This document shows positions 51,660-60,887 of a DNA stretch of 64,000 nt, one piece after another. Made by a program: the position numbers and the translations under genes. The notes below the pieces were generated by a model. It saw only the letters and a program-made list of their open reading frames with translations, was not told the DNA's origin and ran no database searches. This DNA comes from Abditibacteriota bacterium. GTDB taxonomy: Bacteria; Armatimonadota; UBA5829. Location: assembly GCA_017445025.1 (NCBI GenBank), contig JAFSVJ010000083.1:1-64000 (forward strand), read 5' to 3'. The stretch's first letter is position 1. Every line of letters starts with the position of its first letter.

Positions 51660-53627
51660 TTATACATTCTTAACTTTTTTTAAGTCTACGATTCGGTCTC
51701 TTAGCATTGCGGCAGTTTCAAAATCCAAATCCTTTGCGGCTCTTTTCATTTCCTTTTCAAGTTTTTGAATATATGTTGGGATATCATCTATCTTTATAAC
51801 ATCTACAGGCTTATGTTCATGGGTTGTGGGAATGTTAAAAGCACTTATTTGGTCACGAACAGCTTTCACAATGGTCTTAGGCACAATTCCATGTTTTTTA
51901 TTGTATGCTTCCTGAAGTTCTCTTCTTTTCTTTGTTTTCTCAATAGCTATATTCATAGAATCGGTAATTTTATCTGCATACATAATAACCTTTCCGTTAA
52001 CATGTCTTGCAGCTCTTCCGATGGTTTGAATAAGAGATGTTTCACTTCGGAGAAATCCTTCCTTATCCGCATCCAAAATAGCCACAAGGGAAACTTCAGG
52101 CAAATCCAACCCTTCTCTTAACAAATTAATACCTACCAAAACATCATAAACCCCCAGTCGCAAATCACGAAGTATTTCCGTTCGCTCTAAGGTTTTTATA
52201 TCAGAGTGAAGATAAGCAACTTTTATGTTTAAATCTTGAAGATAGGATGTTAAATCCTCCGCCATACGCTTGGTTAAAGTAGTGACCAAAACCCTTTCCT
52301 TTTTCTCCACTCTGACAGAGATTTCGTTTATAAGGTCATCGATTTGACCTTCACTTTTTCGCACCTCTATTTCAGGATCTAATAATCCTGTTGGCCTAAT
52401 TATCAATTCGGCGGTATTTTGTGTTTTTTCATTTTCGTAAGGACCGGGAGTGGCAGAAACCCACACCACTTGATTGATTAAGCTTTCCGTTTCTTCAAAT
52501 CTTAATGGTCTGTTATCAAGAGCAGAAGGAAGCCTAAATCCATATTCCACCAAGTTTTCTTTTCGGGAACGGTCCCCGGCATACATAGCCCGAAGTTGCG
52601 GAATGGTTTGGTGAGATTCGTCTATAAATAAGAGATAATCCTTAGGGAAATAATCAAGCAAACAGTGAGGTCGCTGACCGGGTTTTCTTCTGTCCATTAT
52701 TCGAGAATAGTTTTCAATACCGCTACAATAACCCAGCTCCCTAATCATTTCCATATCCATCTTTGTTCTCTGCTCAATTCTTTGAGCTTCAATAAGCTTG
52801 TTTTGGTCTTTAAAGAATTTTATTCTCTCTTCCATTTCTTCTTCAATTTCTTTAAGACAATCTTCAAGCTCATCAAATTCGGTAACAAAGTGAGTTGCGG
52901 GAAAAACATACACAGAATTTCGTTTTTCAAGTACCTTTCCCGTCACAGGGTTGATGATAGAAATGGTTTCAATTTCATCCCCAAAAGTTGATATTTTGAT
53001 AATATCTTCAGAGTCAATGGGCTGTATTTCCAAAACATCTCCCCTAACTCTGAAAGTTCCTCTGTCTAATGCATAATCATTACGGGCAAACTTCATTTGG
53101 ACCAAACTTTTAAGAATATCATCAAAATCAATAGTTCCACCTACGTTAAATTCAATAGTATTTTTAAAATATGATTCTTTTGAACCTATTCCGTAAATAC
53201 AACTGACGGATGCAACAACAATAGTGTCTCTTCTTGAAAGAACTGCCCGAGTGGCACTGTGACGAAGCCTGTCTATTTCATCATTTATGGATGAATCCTT
53301 TTCTATGTATAGGTCATTTTCAGGGATATAACTTTCAGGCAAATAGTAGTCATAGTATGAAACAAAATATTCCACTTGGTTGTTTGGGAAAAATTCTCTA
53401 AACTCAGAACAGAGCTGAGCTGCAAGGGTTTTATTGTGTGCAATAACAAGTGTAGGTTTTTGGACCTTTTGAATAATGGAAGCCATGGTATATGTCTTTC
53501 CCGATCCTGTGACCCCTAATATATTTTGATACTTGTATCCTTGTTTTATGCCTTTTGCAATGGCTTCTATTGCTTCCGGCTGACTGCCCGCCGGTTTATA
53601 TTCCGATATTAATTCAAATTCTCGCAT
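51660..53627 (-). CDS. uvrB: Excinuclease ABC subunit B
   Basis: UvrB (655 residues), the damage-verifying helicase-like subunit of nucleotide excision repair. Walker A is [10 protein letters not shown] at 39-48; the beta-hairpin that clamps DNA is [21 protein letters not shown]-like near 92-112; helicase motifs include [53 protein letters not shown] and [13 protein letters not shown]. The C-terminal UVR domain ([20 protein letters not shown]) recruits UvrC. It starts two bases after the SASA-type esterase stop, so the pair is cotranscribed, an unusual partner for uvrB. Confidence 0.98.
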   Translation of the reverse strand: MREFELISEYKPAGSQPEAIEAIAKGIKQGYKYQNILGVTGSGKTYTMASIIQKVQKPTLVIAHNKTLAAQLCSEFREFFPNNQVEYFVSYYDYYLPESYIPENDLYIEKDSSINDEIDRLRHSATRAVLSRRDTIVVASVSCIYGIGSKESYFKNTIEFNVGGTIDFDDILKSLVQMKFARNDYALDRGTFRVRGDVLEIQPIDSEDIIKISTFGDEIETISIINPVTGKVLEKRNSVYVFPATHFVTEFDELEDCLKEIEEEMEERIKFFKDQNKLIEAQRIEQRTKMDMEMIRELGYCSGIENYSRIMDRRKPGQRPHCLLDYFPKDYLLFIDESHQTIPQLRAMYAGDRSRKENLVEYGFRLPSALDNRPLRFEETESLINQVVWVSATPGPYENEKTQNTAELIIRPTGLLDPEIEVRKSEGQIDDLINEISVRVEKKERVLVTTLTKRMAEDLTSYLQDLNIKVAYLHSDIKTLERTEILRDLRLGVYDVLVGINLLREGLDLPEVSLVAILDADKEGFLRSETSLIQTIGRAARHVNGKVIMYADKITDSMNIAIEKTKKRRELQEAYNKKHGIVPKTIVKAVRDQISAFNIPTTHEHKPVDVIKIDDIPTYIQKLEKEMKRAAKDLDFETAAMLRDRIVDLKKVKNV

Positions 53628-53629
53628 GG

Positions 53630-54643
53630 TTAATTTATCTTACTATAAATATATGGTATCAAAACTTCTGCCCACATTTCTGCGTGTTTTTTAAGGCCTT
53701 TGGGGCTGAAATGGATCCCCTCTCCGTCAAAATCTCTGTTATCTCCAAGAAGAGTATCTGTATCCGGGCCTCTATATACCACACTATCGCTAATAAGCCG
53801 TTCTTGGTCATCTCGAACATTTTGCCAGAAGAAATTGGGAGGGCAGAAAGTAGCTTTTGCCATAAACCAAGGGATATACCAACCGGCTATTTGCCTACTT
53901 GTTTCTATAATGCAATTCATTCTTTGGTAATACATTCCCGCCTCAGAATCCCCGTCACTTTCACCTTGGTGCCAAATAACACAGCGAAAACCTTCTTTTC
54001 CTAACCACAAAACTCTTTTCATAAAATAAAAAAACAGATTTTCTTTTGGATTAACATTGGGATCGATTAAAATATCAGCATAAGGTTGCCACTGAGTTGA
54101 AGAAGTTCCGCCCCAACCTGTAGAAGCTATTCCGATGGGAACTTTAAACTCTTTATATAAAATATCACCTAAAGATGGATATATGCTTCCGAAAGGGGTT
54201 TTATCGTGAACGCCCAGTTGGGGATCGTTACCAAGTTGCCAAAAAACGCCGTCGGTGGAAGATACCATTCCGGTCTCTGTTTCCGTTCTGTATTGACCGC
54301 AATTTGTGGAATTTGATTGACCTGCAGCAACTATAATCTCCCCTACACCAACTTTAGATGCACAGTAAGTTGAATCTCCCTTATCTGTTGTATAAGTAAT
54401 GATAACTCTATACCAACCACCTGAAGGAACAGGGACTTTTTCAAGAAAAGCTCCATATACATTTCTCTTTATCTCTGTTTCAATATCTACTTTTTCACCA
54501 TTTAAATCCTTTCCGGTTATTTTAGCTTTTAGGGCTGATACATTTTTTGTGCATCCGGAAAACTCTATAAAACCTTCATCCTTAGATGTCCTCTGAAATA
54601 CCTGATAATTTACAGGTGAATAAACAACAATATTTCCTAACAT
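53630..54643 (-). CDS. SGNH-type carbohydrate esterase (sialate O-acetylesterase-like, SASA)
   Basis: A 337-residue esterase. The N-terminal 95 residues form a beta domain; then come the SGNH blocks: block [13 protein letters not shown] with the nucleophile Ser, block [12 protein letters not shown], block [11 protein letters not shown] and block [12 protein letters not shown] with the catalytic Asp/His pair. Such enzymes remove acetyl groups from sialic acid or xylan. There is no signal peptide, so it acts on imported oligosaccharides. It is translated just ahead of uvrB with a two-base gap. Confidence 0.87.
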   Translation of the reverse strand: MLGNIVVYSPVNYQVFQRTSKDEGFIEFSGCTKNVSALKAKITGKDLNGEKVDIETEIKRNVYGAFLEKVPVPSGGWYRVIITYTTDKGDSTYCASKVGVGEIIVAAGQSNSTNCGQYRTETETGMVSSTDGVFWQLGNDPQLGVHDKTPFGSIYPSLGDILYKEFKVPIGIASTGWGGTSSTQWQPYADILIDPNVNPKENLFFYFMKRVLWLGKEGFRCVIWHQGESDGDSEAGMYYQRMNCIIETSRQIAGWYIPWFMAKATFCPPNFFWQNVRDDQERLISDSVVYRGPDTDTLLGDNRDFDGEGIHFSPKGLKKHAEMWAEVLIPYIYSKIN

Positions 54644-54692
54644 TATAAACCTCTAAAAATATAACATCCCCTAATAAAGATGTCATTAAAAA

Positions 54693-55940
54693 TTATAATT
54701 CAAAAGATGTAAAAATCTCGGAAGAAGCTTGTAAACCATCCTTTGAGATGGCATTTACATAAAAGACCTTAGCTTCACCGGGTATTTCAACACTACCTTT
54801 ATTATTAGCAACTTCAATTCGAGATGCATACCATTTAGTTCCCTTTTTGGGATCTCCTGTAGGATTTCCCTTAGGATTCTCATCATCTGTCCAGAAAAAT
54901 ACAGCATAATCAGTATTTTTATTTACTGTAAAATCAAAAGTTCTGCCGTCAGCAATAGCAGAGAGCACCTTAGGCATTGTATTTTTATTTTTAATATAAG
55001 AATTGGCTATAGCTAAAGGTTCAGCTCTTTGGGCAGTTTCAAAATGACCGTGAGTCCAACCATCAAGAATTACTATATTTTTATCTTTAACAGGAACTAT
55101 ATCATAAGACTTTTTAACACCTAAAAGCCAATAACACCAATCCACGTTACTTACAAGCCATGTTATAGGAACTTTTGTATCTTTTAAATATATAGAGGGA
55201 TCAAATACAGGTATCCACTTTTCTAATGTATCTTGATCGCCAGCAACAGTGGGAGAATAATCATACAAAAAACCTGTTCCATATACAGGAATGGCAAATT
55301 TGAATCGTGAGTCAATACTTGATGCAATACAAGTTAAATAACCGCCCCAAGATACTCCCGTTATACCTATTTTATTCTTATCCACTCCATCTAATGAAGC
55401 TAAAAGAGAATGACCTAAAATCACACTTGCCACAGCTTGATAAGGCCATTGATCCTTAATTGGAACATCAAATACAAAAGTGTTATTGGGACCACCTACT
55501 CCTGAAGGAGTTCCCGTCATTTCATTTGTAGGTCCGTTACCTGTTGTATCCATGGCTATGGCAGCATATCCCATGGCGTTCCACTTTCGCACCCACGCTT
55601 CAAAGGCACTTCCACCACCACCGTGAACCAAAACCATACCGGGAACTTTTGTTCCTTTAGGGTGTTTTGGTATGCCAATATAAGCAAAAACTTTTGTTTC
55701 TTTTCCCTGATAATCCACACCTTTATAATAAATACCACGAATGCTATCATTGGTTTTATCATATTCCTTTTCTTCCGGTGTTAAATACATATCATAAGCC
55801 CATGACTTTTCCTTATATACAGGCTCTGTCCACGAATAAACCTTTGGAGCTTTTGAAAGCTCTTTCATATCCCACATATTATTCTCCGCAAAACAACAAA
55901 ATCCTATAAAAATCAATAAAACAATAAAAAGATATCTCAT
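54693..55940 (-). CDS. Secreted acetyl-xylan-esterase-like alpha/beta hydrolase
   Basis: A 415-residue exported protein: signal peptide MRYLFIVLLIFIGFCCFA, then an alpha/beta-hydrolase domain. It has the oxyanion region LVHGGGGSAFEAW, the nucleophile elbow GVSWGGYLT, and a C-terminal GWTHGHFE with the catalytic His. It resembles the acetyl-xylan esterase/dienelactone hydrolase group. The C-terminal 80 residues are beta-rich (ADGRTFDFTVNKNTDYAVFFW) and may bind carbohydrate. The ATG at 55940 follows TTGGAGATAATT; a TTG four codons earlier is rejected. With a secreted beta-helix protein and DUF4838 protein it forms the small set of exported polysaccharide-active proteins here. Confidence 0.85.
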   Translation of the reverse strand: MRYLFIVLLIFIGFCCFAENNMWDMKELSKAPKVYSWTEPVYKEKSWAYDMYLTPEEKEYDKTNDSIRGIYYKGVDYQGKETKVFAYIGIPKHPKGTKVPGMVLVHGGGGSAFEAWVRKWNAMGYAAIAMDTTGNGPTNEMTGTPSGVGGPNNTFVFDVPIKDQWPYQAVASVILGHSLLASLDGVDKNKIGITGVSWGGYLTCIASSIDSRFKFAIPVYGTGFLYDYSPTVAGDQDTLEKWIPVFDPSIYLKDTKVPITWLVSNVDWCYWLLGVKKSYDIVPVKDKNIVILDGWTHGHFETAQRAEPLAIANSYIKNKNTMPKVLSAIADGRTFDFTVNKNTDYAVFFWTDDENPKGNPTGDPKKGTKWYASRIEVANNKGSVEIPGEAKVFYVNAISKDGLQASSEIFTSFEL

Positions 55941-56285
55941 AATTATCTCCAATTTTAAAAATCAAAAATAGAAAATCAAAAATCAAAATCGTGGAGCTAA
56001 GCTCCACTTTGGTTGGGGGCGTTAAATAATGAATAATGCTTAATGCACAATGCATAATTAATGCATAATGAATAATTATCACCCCCCTAAATCCCCCCTA
56101 ACACAGTAGGGGGGACTATAAGAAGATAGCCTACGGTTTAAGAGGACAGATTTTTCGGTGCCTACAAGGACCGAGAATTGAAATCATATATTTTAAATGT
56201 TCTGTTAAAAATCTTAATATCCTTGCCAATTAATAATCATAATAAACTCCAGGGACTATCGAAACAAAACTTTATTTAAAAATAA
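55941..56285. repeat. Composite intergenic repeats between PHP and esterase genes
   Basis: AAAATCAAAAATAGAAAATC units, a GTGGAGCTAAGCTCCAC hairpin at 55991-56007 (family C; compensated GGAGC/GCTCC stem against GGTGC/GCACC elsewhere), AATAATGCTTAATGCA repeats, and a C/G-run segment at 56083-56117 (CACCCCCCTAAATCC ... GTAGGGGGGAC). From about 56160 to 56285 the sequence is AT-rich with nothing recognisable. No gene is present. Confidence 0.75.
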
Positions 56286-57290
56286 TTAAAGAGACAAAAT
56301 GATTTTATGGCCATCTTGAAATATGGGCTGAGTCATAGCACAATCATAATTTGTATTATAAGCCTTTACTCTTACGTATTCTTCATCCGGAATATGTTTA
56401 AAAATATACTCTCCTTCCAATCCGGTAAACCAGGCAAGAGGTCTTCCCATTCTACCCTTAAAGACTATATTATAAACCATATCATGATTAAATTTTGACT
56501 TACTTATCCCCTGATCTTTTATTTTTACATAAATACCTTTATCAGATACTTCGTATTTTTCAAATTCAATTCCTGTTGTGGCGTAAAAATCCCCTTTTTG
56601 AAGAGCTTCCTTTATGCAGTTTTCTGTTAATTCGGCATATACCATAACAGCACTTTGAAAAGGCACATGAAACATATCTGTTAATTTTCTGACTTCAACA
56701 GCATAGTGATGAGCATCATCATCAAAAGTGCATAAAACTTTCTTTCCCGCCGTTAATAATACATCCCAAGTGTATTCCATAGATTCTATAACAAGATTAC
56801 CCTCAGAATAATTATCTACACAACAGTTTTTAACTTCCAATATATAAGGATAATCTATTTCCATAAGGTCTCTATAATCAAAGGCGAAAGGATCAGGCAT
56901 ATTCCAATTGGGATGATTAACTGTGGGAATTGCCCCGACTCTGTATATTTCCTTTAAAAATGCGTTAATATTATCTGAAACAGAGCAATTAACGTTTTTA
57001 TATTGATTAAAATCACCTAAATAACACAAAGCGTTTAAATGAATCTGAACACCTTTTCCCAAATATTGACTATTAACCCAGTTGCCACTGTCCCATTCAG
57101 CACCCGGAATACACAAAAAATCATCTCTTTTTTCTATTAAATCATATGGATTATAATTGGTCCCATGGTCGGTTATAACTATAAAATCATAACCTTTTTC
57201 TCTGTATCCTTGGGCAACCATATTAGGTGACCCGGTCCCGTCTGATTTGGTAGTGTGAAGATGTAATTGTCCTTTTAAATATTTTTTCAT
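56286..57290 (-). CDS. PHP-domain protein (CehA/McbA-like), copy 1
   Basis: A 334-residue PHP protein of a second subgroup, different from the HisJ-like ones. It starts KGQLHLHTTKSDGTGSP (HxH plus Asp), has YDFIVITDHGTN, PGAEWDSG, IPTVNHPNW and CTFDDDAHHY, then a C-terminal beta domain (VYAELTENCIKEALQKGDFYATTG ... FKGRMGRPLAWF). No signal peptide. Such proteins hydrolyse phosphate or ester bonds with two or three metals, and the substrate is unknown. The gene upstream is a paralog; a stranded fragment of that paralog's 3' end lies 14 bases before this start. Confidence 0.82.
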   Translation of the reverse strand: MKKYLKGQLHLHTTKSDGTGSPNMVAQGYREKGYDFIVITDHGTNYNPYDLIEKRDDFLCIPGAEWDSGNWVNSQYLGKGVQIHLNALCYLGDFNQYKNVNCSVSDNINAFLKEIYRVGAIPTVNHPNWNMPDPFAFDYRDLMEIDYPYILEVKNCCVDNYSEGNLVIESMEYTWDVLLTAGKKVLCTFDDDAHHYAVEVRKLTDMFHVPFQSAVMVYAELTENCIKEALQKGDFYATTGIEFEKYEVSDKGIYVKIKDQGISKSKFNHDMVYNIVFKGRMGRPLAWFTGLEGEYIFKHIPDEEYVRVKAYNTNYDCAMTQPIFQDGHKIILSL

Positions 57291-57304
57291 AGTTTTTCTC
57301 TATA

Positions 57305-57469
57305 TTATATTTCCAATATTCTTTTTCTTCCATCAAAAAATATAGGTTGAAACAGAGCACATTTACTTGCTCCGTTTATGGCTTTTACTCTTATATATTG
57401 TTCGTCGGGCGATCCTGTAAATTCATAAACAGCTTCGTCTCCGTCAACAATCTTTAAAGGCAAACCCAT
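57305..57469 (-). pseudogene. Stranded 3' end of a PHP gene (55-codon fragment)
   Basis: An open frame encoding 54 residues and a stop, matching the C-terminus of the PHP protein at 57688. It begins MGLPLKIVDGDEAVYEFTG and ends GRKRILEI, where the working gene ends GRNKLLINK. About 45 bases nearest the element are identical; beyond that the copies differ at many positions, of which about a dozen are silent and only a few change residues (Gly to Ser, Val to Ile, Asn to Phe before the divergent tail). It looks like the original 3' end, left behind when the element and another allele's 3' end arrived. Confidence 0.8.
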
Positions 57470-57470
57470 T

Positions 57471-57682
57471 TAGTAAAATCACAAAGGACCAAAAAGATCG
57501 ATTTTTCGCAAGAAATATCGTATTGAAGTCGTCGACTGTAATGAGTGAGTAGTGGGACAAAATAGCGAGTGCAAAGCACGAAGCTAGTTTGTTTCAATAC
57601 GAAAGAATGTCAAGGAGACACGGAAATAGATATTTCGTTAAGCGAAAAAGAAGAGATTTTTGAAGGATTTGTGATTTTACTA
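57471..57682. repeat. Gene-end element copy A3 (212 bp) with perfect 15-bp inverted ends
   Basis: The ends TAGTAAAATCACAAA and TTTGTGATTTTACTA are perfect inverted repeats. Inside, TTTTTCGC pairs with GCGAAAAA, AAATATC with GATATTT and GTATTGAA with TTCAATAC, giving one long branched hairpin; the core has GTCGTCGACTGTAATGAG and a GTGC...GCAC stem. It begins a few bases past the stop of the working PHP gene and separates it from the stranded 3' fragment. Confidence 0.85.
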
Positions 57683-57687
57683 AATTC

Positions 57688-58728
57688 TTACTTGTTAATC
57701 AATAATTTATTTCTTCCGTCATTAAATACAGGTTGGAACAGAGCACATTTTCCGGCACCGTTTATGGCTTTAACCCTTATATACTGTTCATCAGGTGAGC
57801 CGGTAAACTCATAAACAGCTTCGTCTCCGTCAACAATCTTTAAAGGCAAACCCATTCTACCTTTAAAAATAATACGATTATTCTCCCCATTCTGAGGCTT
57901 TACCTTAATCTTGATATATTTATCGCGGACTTCATAAAAGTCAGCATATAAGCCATTTGAGGCATAAAAATCACCGCATCTTAGAGATGAAAGAATATTA
58001 TCCTTAAGATTATTATCAGTATCAACCTTTACCATAACAAATCCGTTTCCCGGAGTATGCCCTTTTCTTAAAATCTCTCTTGCATCATTAGCCCATTGGT
58101 CTACTATATCAGAAAAAGAGTTTTCTATCCAAGGCTTTTTCCCAAAATAAATGTGAGTATCATCTGTCATAGTGCCGTAAACGGTTTTCCCGTTAGAGAG
58201 CAAAACATCCCATATATACTCTACACTTTCAAAAGCCTCGTTTCCTTCGTTATGTCCACCGTCACTGTAATTGACAATTTCCAAAAGATAGGGATAATTC
58301 ACATTCAAAAGTTCGGTATAATTAAAGGAATAACCTCGGCGAGATCCACCCCAATTGGGATGGTTTACCTGAGGAATGGCTCCAAGTCTGTAATACTCCC
58401 TGATTATTTGGGAAATAGTTTCATATGCAAAAGAACTTTCTCTTGGGGGTATATAATCACCAACATATCCTATACCGCATAAATGAACATCGGCATTATT
58501 ATTAAAATGATTTTTAAATCTAAAACCAAATTCCGCTCCGGAGATATATGTAAAGTCTTCCATAGGCTCTTTAATATATTCTTCCACAGGGAAATTTGTA
58601 TCATGATCCGTGTATATAATAAAATCATAACCTAAGGATTTATAGATTTTGGCTGCTTCCTCCGGTGATGCCTGCCCGTCAGAGCATGTTGTATGATTAT
58701 GCAAAGAACCTTTTAAATATTTAACCAT
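57688..58728 (-). CDS. PHP-domain protein (CehA/McbA-like), copy 2
   Basis: A 346-residue paralog of the protein at 56286: KGSLHNHTTCSDGQASP, YDFIIYTDHDTN, SGAEFGFRFKNH, IPQVNHPNWGG, GTMTDDTHIY and the shared C-terminal beta domain with FKGRMGLPLK. In the first motif the HxH is intact, and CSDG keeps the Asp. An extra segment near residue 225 (EILRKGHTPGNGFV) is not in the paralog. Its last 55 codons exist twice, with the second copy beyond element A3. Confidence 0.82.
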   Translation of the reverse strand: MVKYLKGSLHNHTTCSDGQASPEEAAKIYKSLGYDFIIYTDHDTNFPVEEYIKEPMEDFTYISGAEFGFRFKNHFNNNADVHLCGIGYVGDYIPPRESSFAYETISQIIREYYRLGAIPQVNHPNWGGSRRGYSFNYTELLNVNYPYLLEIVNYSDGGHNEGNEAFESVEYIWDVLLSNGKTVYGTMTDDTHIYFGKKPWIENSFSDIVDQWANDAREILRKGHTPGNGFVMVKVDTDNNLKDNILSSLRCGDFYASNGLYADFYEVRDKYIKIKVKPQNGENNRIIFKGRMGLPLKIVDGDEAVYEFTGSPDEQYIRVKAINGAGKCALFQPVFNDGRNKLLINK

Positions 58729-58772
58729 AAAAATATTCCTTGTTTAAAAAGGGTTTAAATTAAATAAAATAA

Positions 58773-59039
58773 TTAATCTTTTAGAGAACCTAAAACTGAC
58801 TTTATGGAAGATAAAGTCTTTTCATAGTCAGAAGTAAAAGAATCAATCTGCATCTGTAATTTAAGACGAAGGGCTTTTGCTTCTTCAACTGAACCTATAT
58901 TTGTATCCTTATTTTCAGAAACTAAACTAATTCCTTTTAAAGATAATTCTTTCTCTAATTTTCCTTTCTTTTCTTTCAACTCCTCAAGAGATTTAGATAA
59001 TTCTTGAAGACGAATATCAATATTATCATTTTTCTTCAT
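58773..59039 (-). CDS. Small coiled-coil protein
   Basis: An 88-residue charged protein. Residues 8-32 (LQELSKSLEELKEKKGKLEK) form a clear heptad-type coiled coil; a Gly/Ser-rich middle is followed by a second helical stretch (SVEEAKALRLKLQMQID). No signal, no metal motif, no recognised family. It lies 44 bases upstream of the PHP gene on the same strand and directly next to element A4. The frame looks genuinely coding, but function is unknown. Confidence 0.6.
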   Translation of the reverse strand: MKKNDNIDIRLQELSKSLEELKEKKGKLEKELSLKGISLVSENKDTNIGSVEEAKALRLKLQMQIDSFTSDYEKTLSSIKSVLGSLKD

Positions 59040-59073
59040 ATAAATTCCTACTAATTCAAAATTAATATATTTT

Positions 59074-59359
59074 CATTTTAATAATTCCAAATCCCTCGAA
59101 AATCTCTAATTTTTTATTACGAAAATGCCTTCGCTCCTTAACTTAAGATTTTTTTTATAGACGCATAATTGCCTTAGCTCCCAATTTCTTCATAAATGAA
59201 ATTTTACTGTGTAAAATCCCATTTCTTTTGAAATTGGGGCTAATCCACCGTCTTCGCTATCGCTCGCCTATTATTTGCTTTATAAAATAATCTTGTTATA
59301 TTCCCTTGCCATTTTCTATAAAAAATTGATCTTTTCGGTCCTTTAGAATTATTAAAATG
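59074..59359. repeat. Gene-end element copy A4 with 14-bp inverted ends overlapping the isomerase stop codon
   Basis: CATTTTAATAATTC (59074-59087) and GAATTATTAAAATG (59346-59359) are perfect inverted repeats. Next to them are the family's CCAAATCCCTCGAAAATC and GATCTTTTCGGTCC end blocks. The interior (about 230 bases) differs from the other copies. The right arm contains the last codon and stop of the isomerase gene, so the arm sequence matches the host gene. No duplicated gene end is seen at this site. Confidence 0.75.
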
Positions 59360-60824
59360 GATTTTCACCCGGATATAGCATATTATTTGGTAATGGGGTA
59401 TATACATCCTCCACACCCAAAAGTTTCACAGCTTCAAATAATATCTTTCCTACTTTTTCAAAAGCGACAGATGTGTGATGTGGATATTGATGAGCAAGCA
59501 AAACATAACGATAAAATCTCATCATTCCCGGTATGGCAAATATACCCACTCCACCAAAGGTTTTGGGATCTTTGTCCAAAACTTCACCTTGAGCCATATA
59601 AGAAGAAAGTTTACAATCCGCAGAGCTGTGAAGTCTGAATATGGTTATGGGAGAAGCTTTAATCTGCCCTTCAAGAGTTCCTCTTGTAATATCAGGCTCA
59701 GTATTAGGTTCAAGGGAACGTTTCATAATAAGTTGATATTTTAAATCATAAACTTTAAGATTACAAATTGAAGTATTACCACAGTGGAATCCCATAAACA
59801 AATCCTTAGGAGAACAACCCTTCAAATCCCATATTTCATCTGACATATTATAAGGAACAGAGTTATTTATATCTAACAAAGTGGGAGTTTTTCCTGATGC
59901 CAACAAACAGATATATTCACTTAATGCACCATACATATCTACTTCACAAGAGACGGGGATTCCTTTAGCTGTAAGACGAGAATTTACATAACAAGGGACA
60001 AAACCAAATCCTGTTTCAAAAGCGGGCCAACACTTATTGGCAAAAACAGCATAATCCTTGGCACCCAGATTTTCTTTCCTAAATTTTAGCAAAGCATATT
60101 CGTATCGTGCTAATTTTGGTAATATACCTTTATAAGAACATGTGCCGACTTCCCCTTCCATTTCTTTTAAGATTTCCTTAACACCGGCTTCATCATCACT
60201 TGTTTTGTTATATATCTCAAGTAAGTCAAGCTCACTGTTTTCCATAACTTCACAACCAAGATCATATAAAGGCTTAATAGGAGCATTACAACATACAAAA
60301 TCATAAGGTCTCGGACCAAATCCTATAATCTTTAAACCTTTTACTCCTATATATACTTTAGCTATGGAAATAAACTCTTCTATCATATCAGCTATTTCTG
60401 AAGGAATACCAACAGGGAATTTAGGGATATATGCTCTTATTCCTCTTATACTTAAATTGTAAGAGCAGGGTAACATTCCGCAATAGGCATCTCCTCGACC
60501 GTCAAAGAGAGAATCCTTATCATCCTCTGCTGCGGCACAAAACATACAAGGACCGTCAAATTCTTTGGCAAAGTAGGTTTCCACAATTTCCGGACCATAG
60601 TTTCCAAGATATACACAAGCAGCATTACAACCCTTATCTTTAGCTTCTTTTAAAGCTTTAACACAATCTTTTTCGTTTTCAATAATCGTTTCGGATAAGA
60701 CAAAATCAACGCTCTTTGATTTTAAGCATTCCGCAACTTTCTTAATTCTTGTATCTGTAAGAGAGATAGGAAAACAATCTCTTGATACACCTACCAAAAA
60801 TAATTTAACAACAGGAATATTCAT
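59352..60824 (-). CDS. L-fucose/L-arabinose isomerase-family protein
   Basis: A 490-residue cytosolic protein of the FucI/AraA fold, interconverting aldoses and ketoses with Mn2+. The C-terminal domain is clearest: ANKCWPAFETGFGFVPCY, then SRLTAKGIPVSCEVDMYGALSEY with the metal Glu/Asp, GKTPTLLDINNS and FMGFHCGN with the metal His. Substrate cannot be fixed; L-fucose would fit with the GH29 enzyme at 29382. It is shorter than canonical FucI (about 590). I use the ATG at 60824, eight bases after GAGG; a GTG three codons earlier is possible. The stop lies in the arm of element A4. Confidence 0.83.
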   Translation of the reverse strand: MNIPVVKLFLVGVSRDCFPISLTDTRIKKVAECLKSKSVDFVLSETIIENEKDCVKALKEAKDKGCNAACVYLGNYGPEIVETYFAKEFDGPCMFCAAAEDDKDSLFDGRGDAYCGMLPCSYNLSIRGIRAYIPKFPVGIPSEIADMIEEFISIAKVYIGVKGLKIIGFGPRPYDFVCCNAPIKPLYDLGCEVMENSELDLLEIYNKTSDDEAGVKEILKEMEGEVGTCSYKGILPKLARYEYALLKFRKENLGAKDYAVFANKCWPAFETGFGFVPCYVNSRLTAKGIPVSCEVDMYGALSEYICLLASGKTPTLLDINNSVPYNMSDEIWDLKGCSPKDLFMGFHCGNTSICNLKVYDLKYQLIMKRSLEPNTEPDITRGTLEGQIKASPITIFRLHSSADCKLSSYMAQGEVLDKDPKTFGGVGIFAIPGMMRFYRYVLLAHQYPHHTSVAFEKVGKILFEAVKLLGVEDVYTPLPNNMLYPGENPF

Positions 60825-60854
60825 TATTAACACCTCTACAATTAAGTTAAAATA

Positions 60855-60887
60855 TTTAAAAAATAAGAGCTTTAAAAGCTCTTATTA
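60855..60887 (-). terminator. Rho-independent terminator overlapping the nfu stop codon
   Basis: AATAAGAGCTT and AAGCTCTTATT form an 11-base-pair stem with a three-base loop, followed on the minus strand by TTTTTTAAAT. The right arm includes the stop codon of the nfu gene, so the gene ends inside its own terminator. Confidence 0.85.

Noticed and set aside
57305-57469. A real short gene starting at the ATG at 57469
   Set aside because: The Met is internal to the PHP protein (FKGRMGLPLK), and the frame ends where the PHP C-terminus ends; it is a gene fragment.
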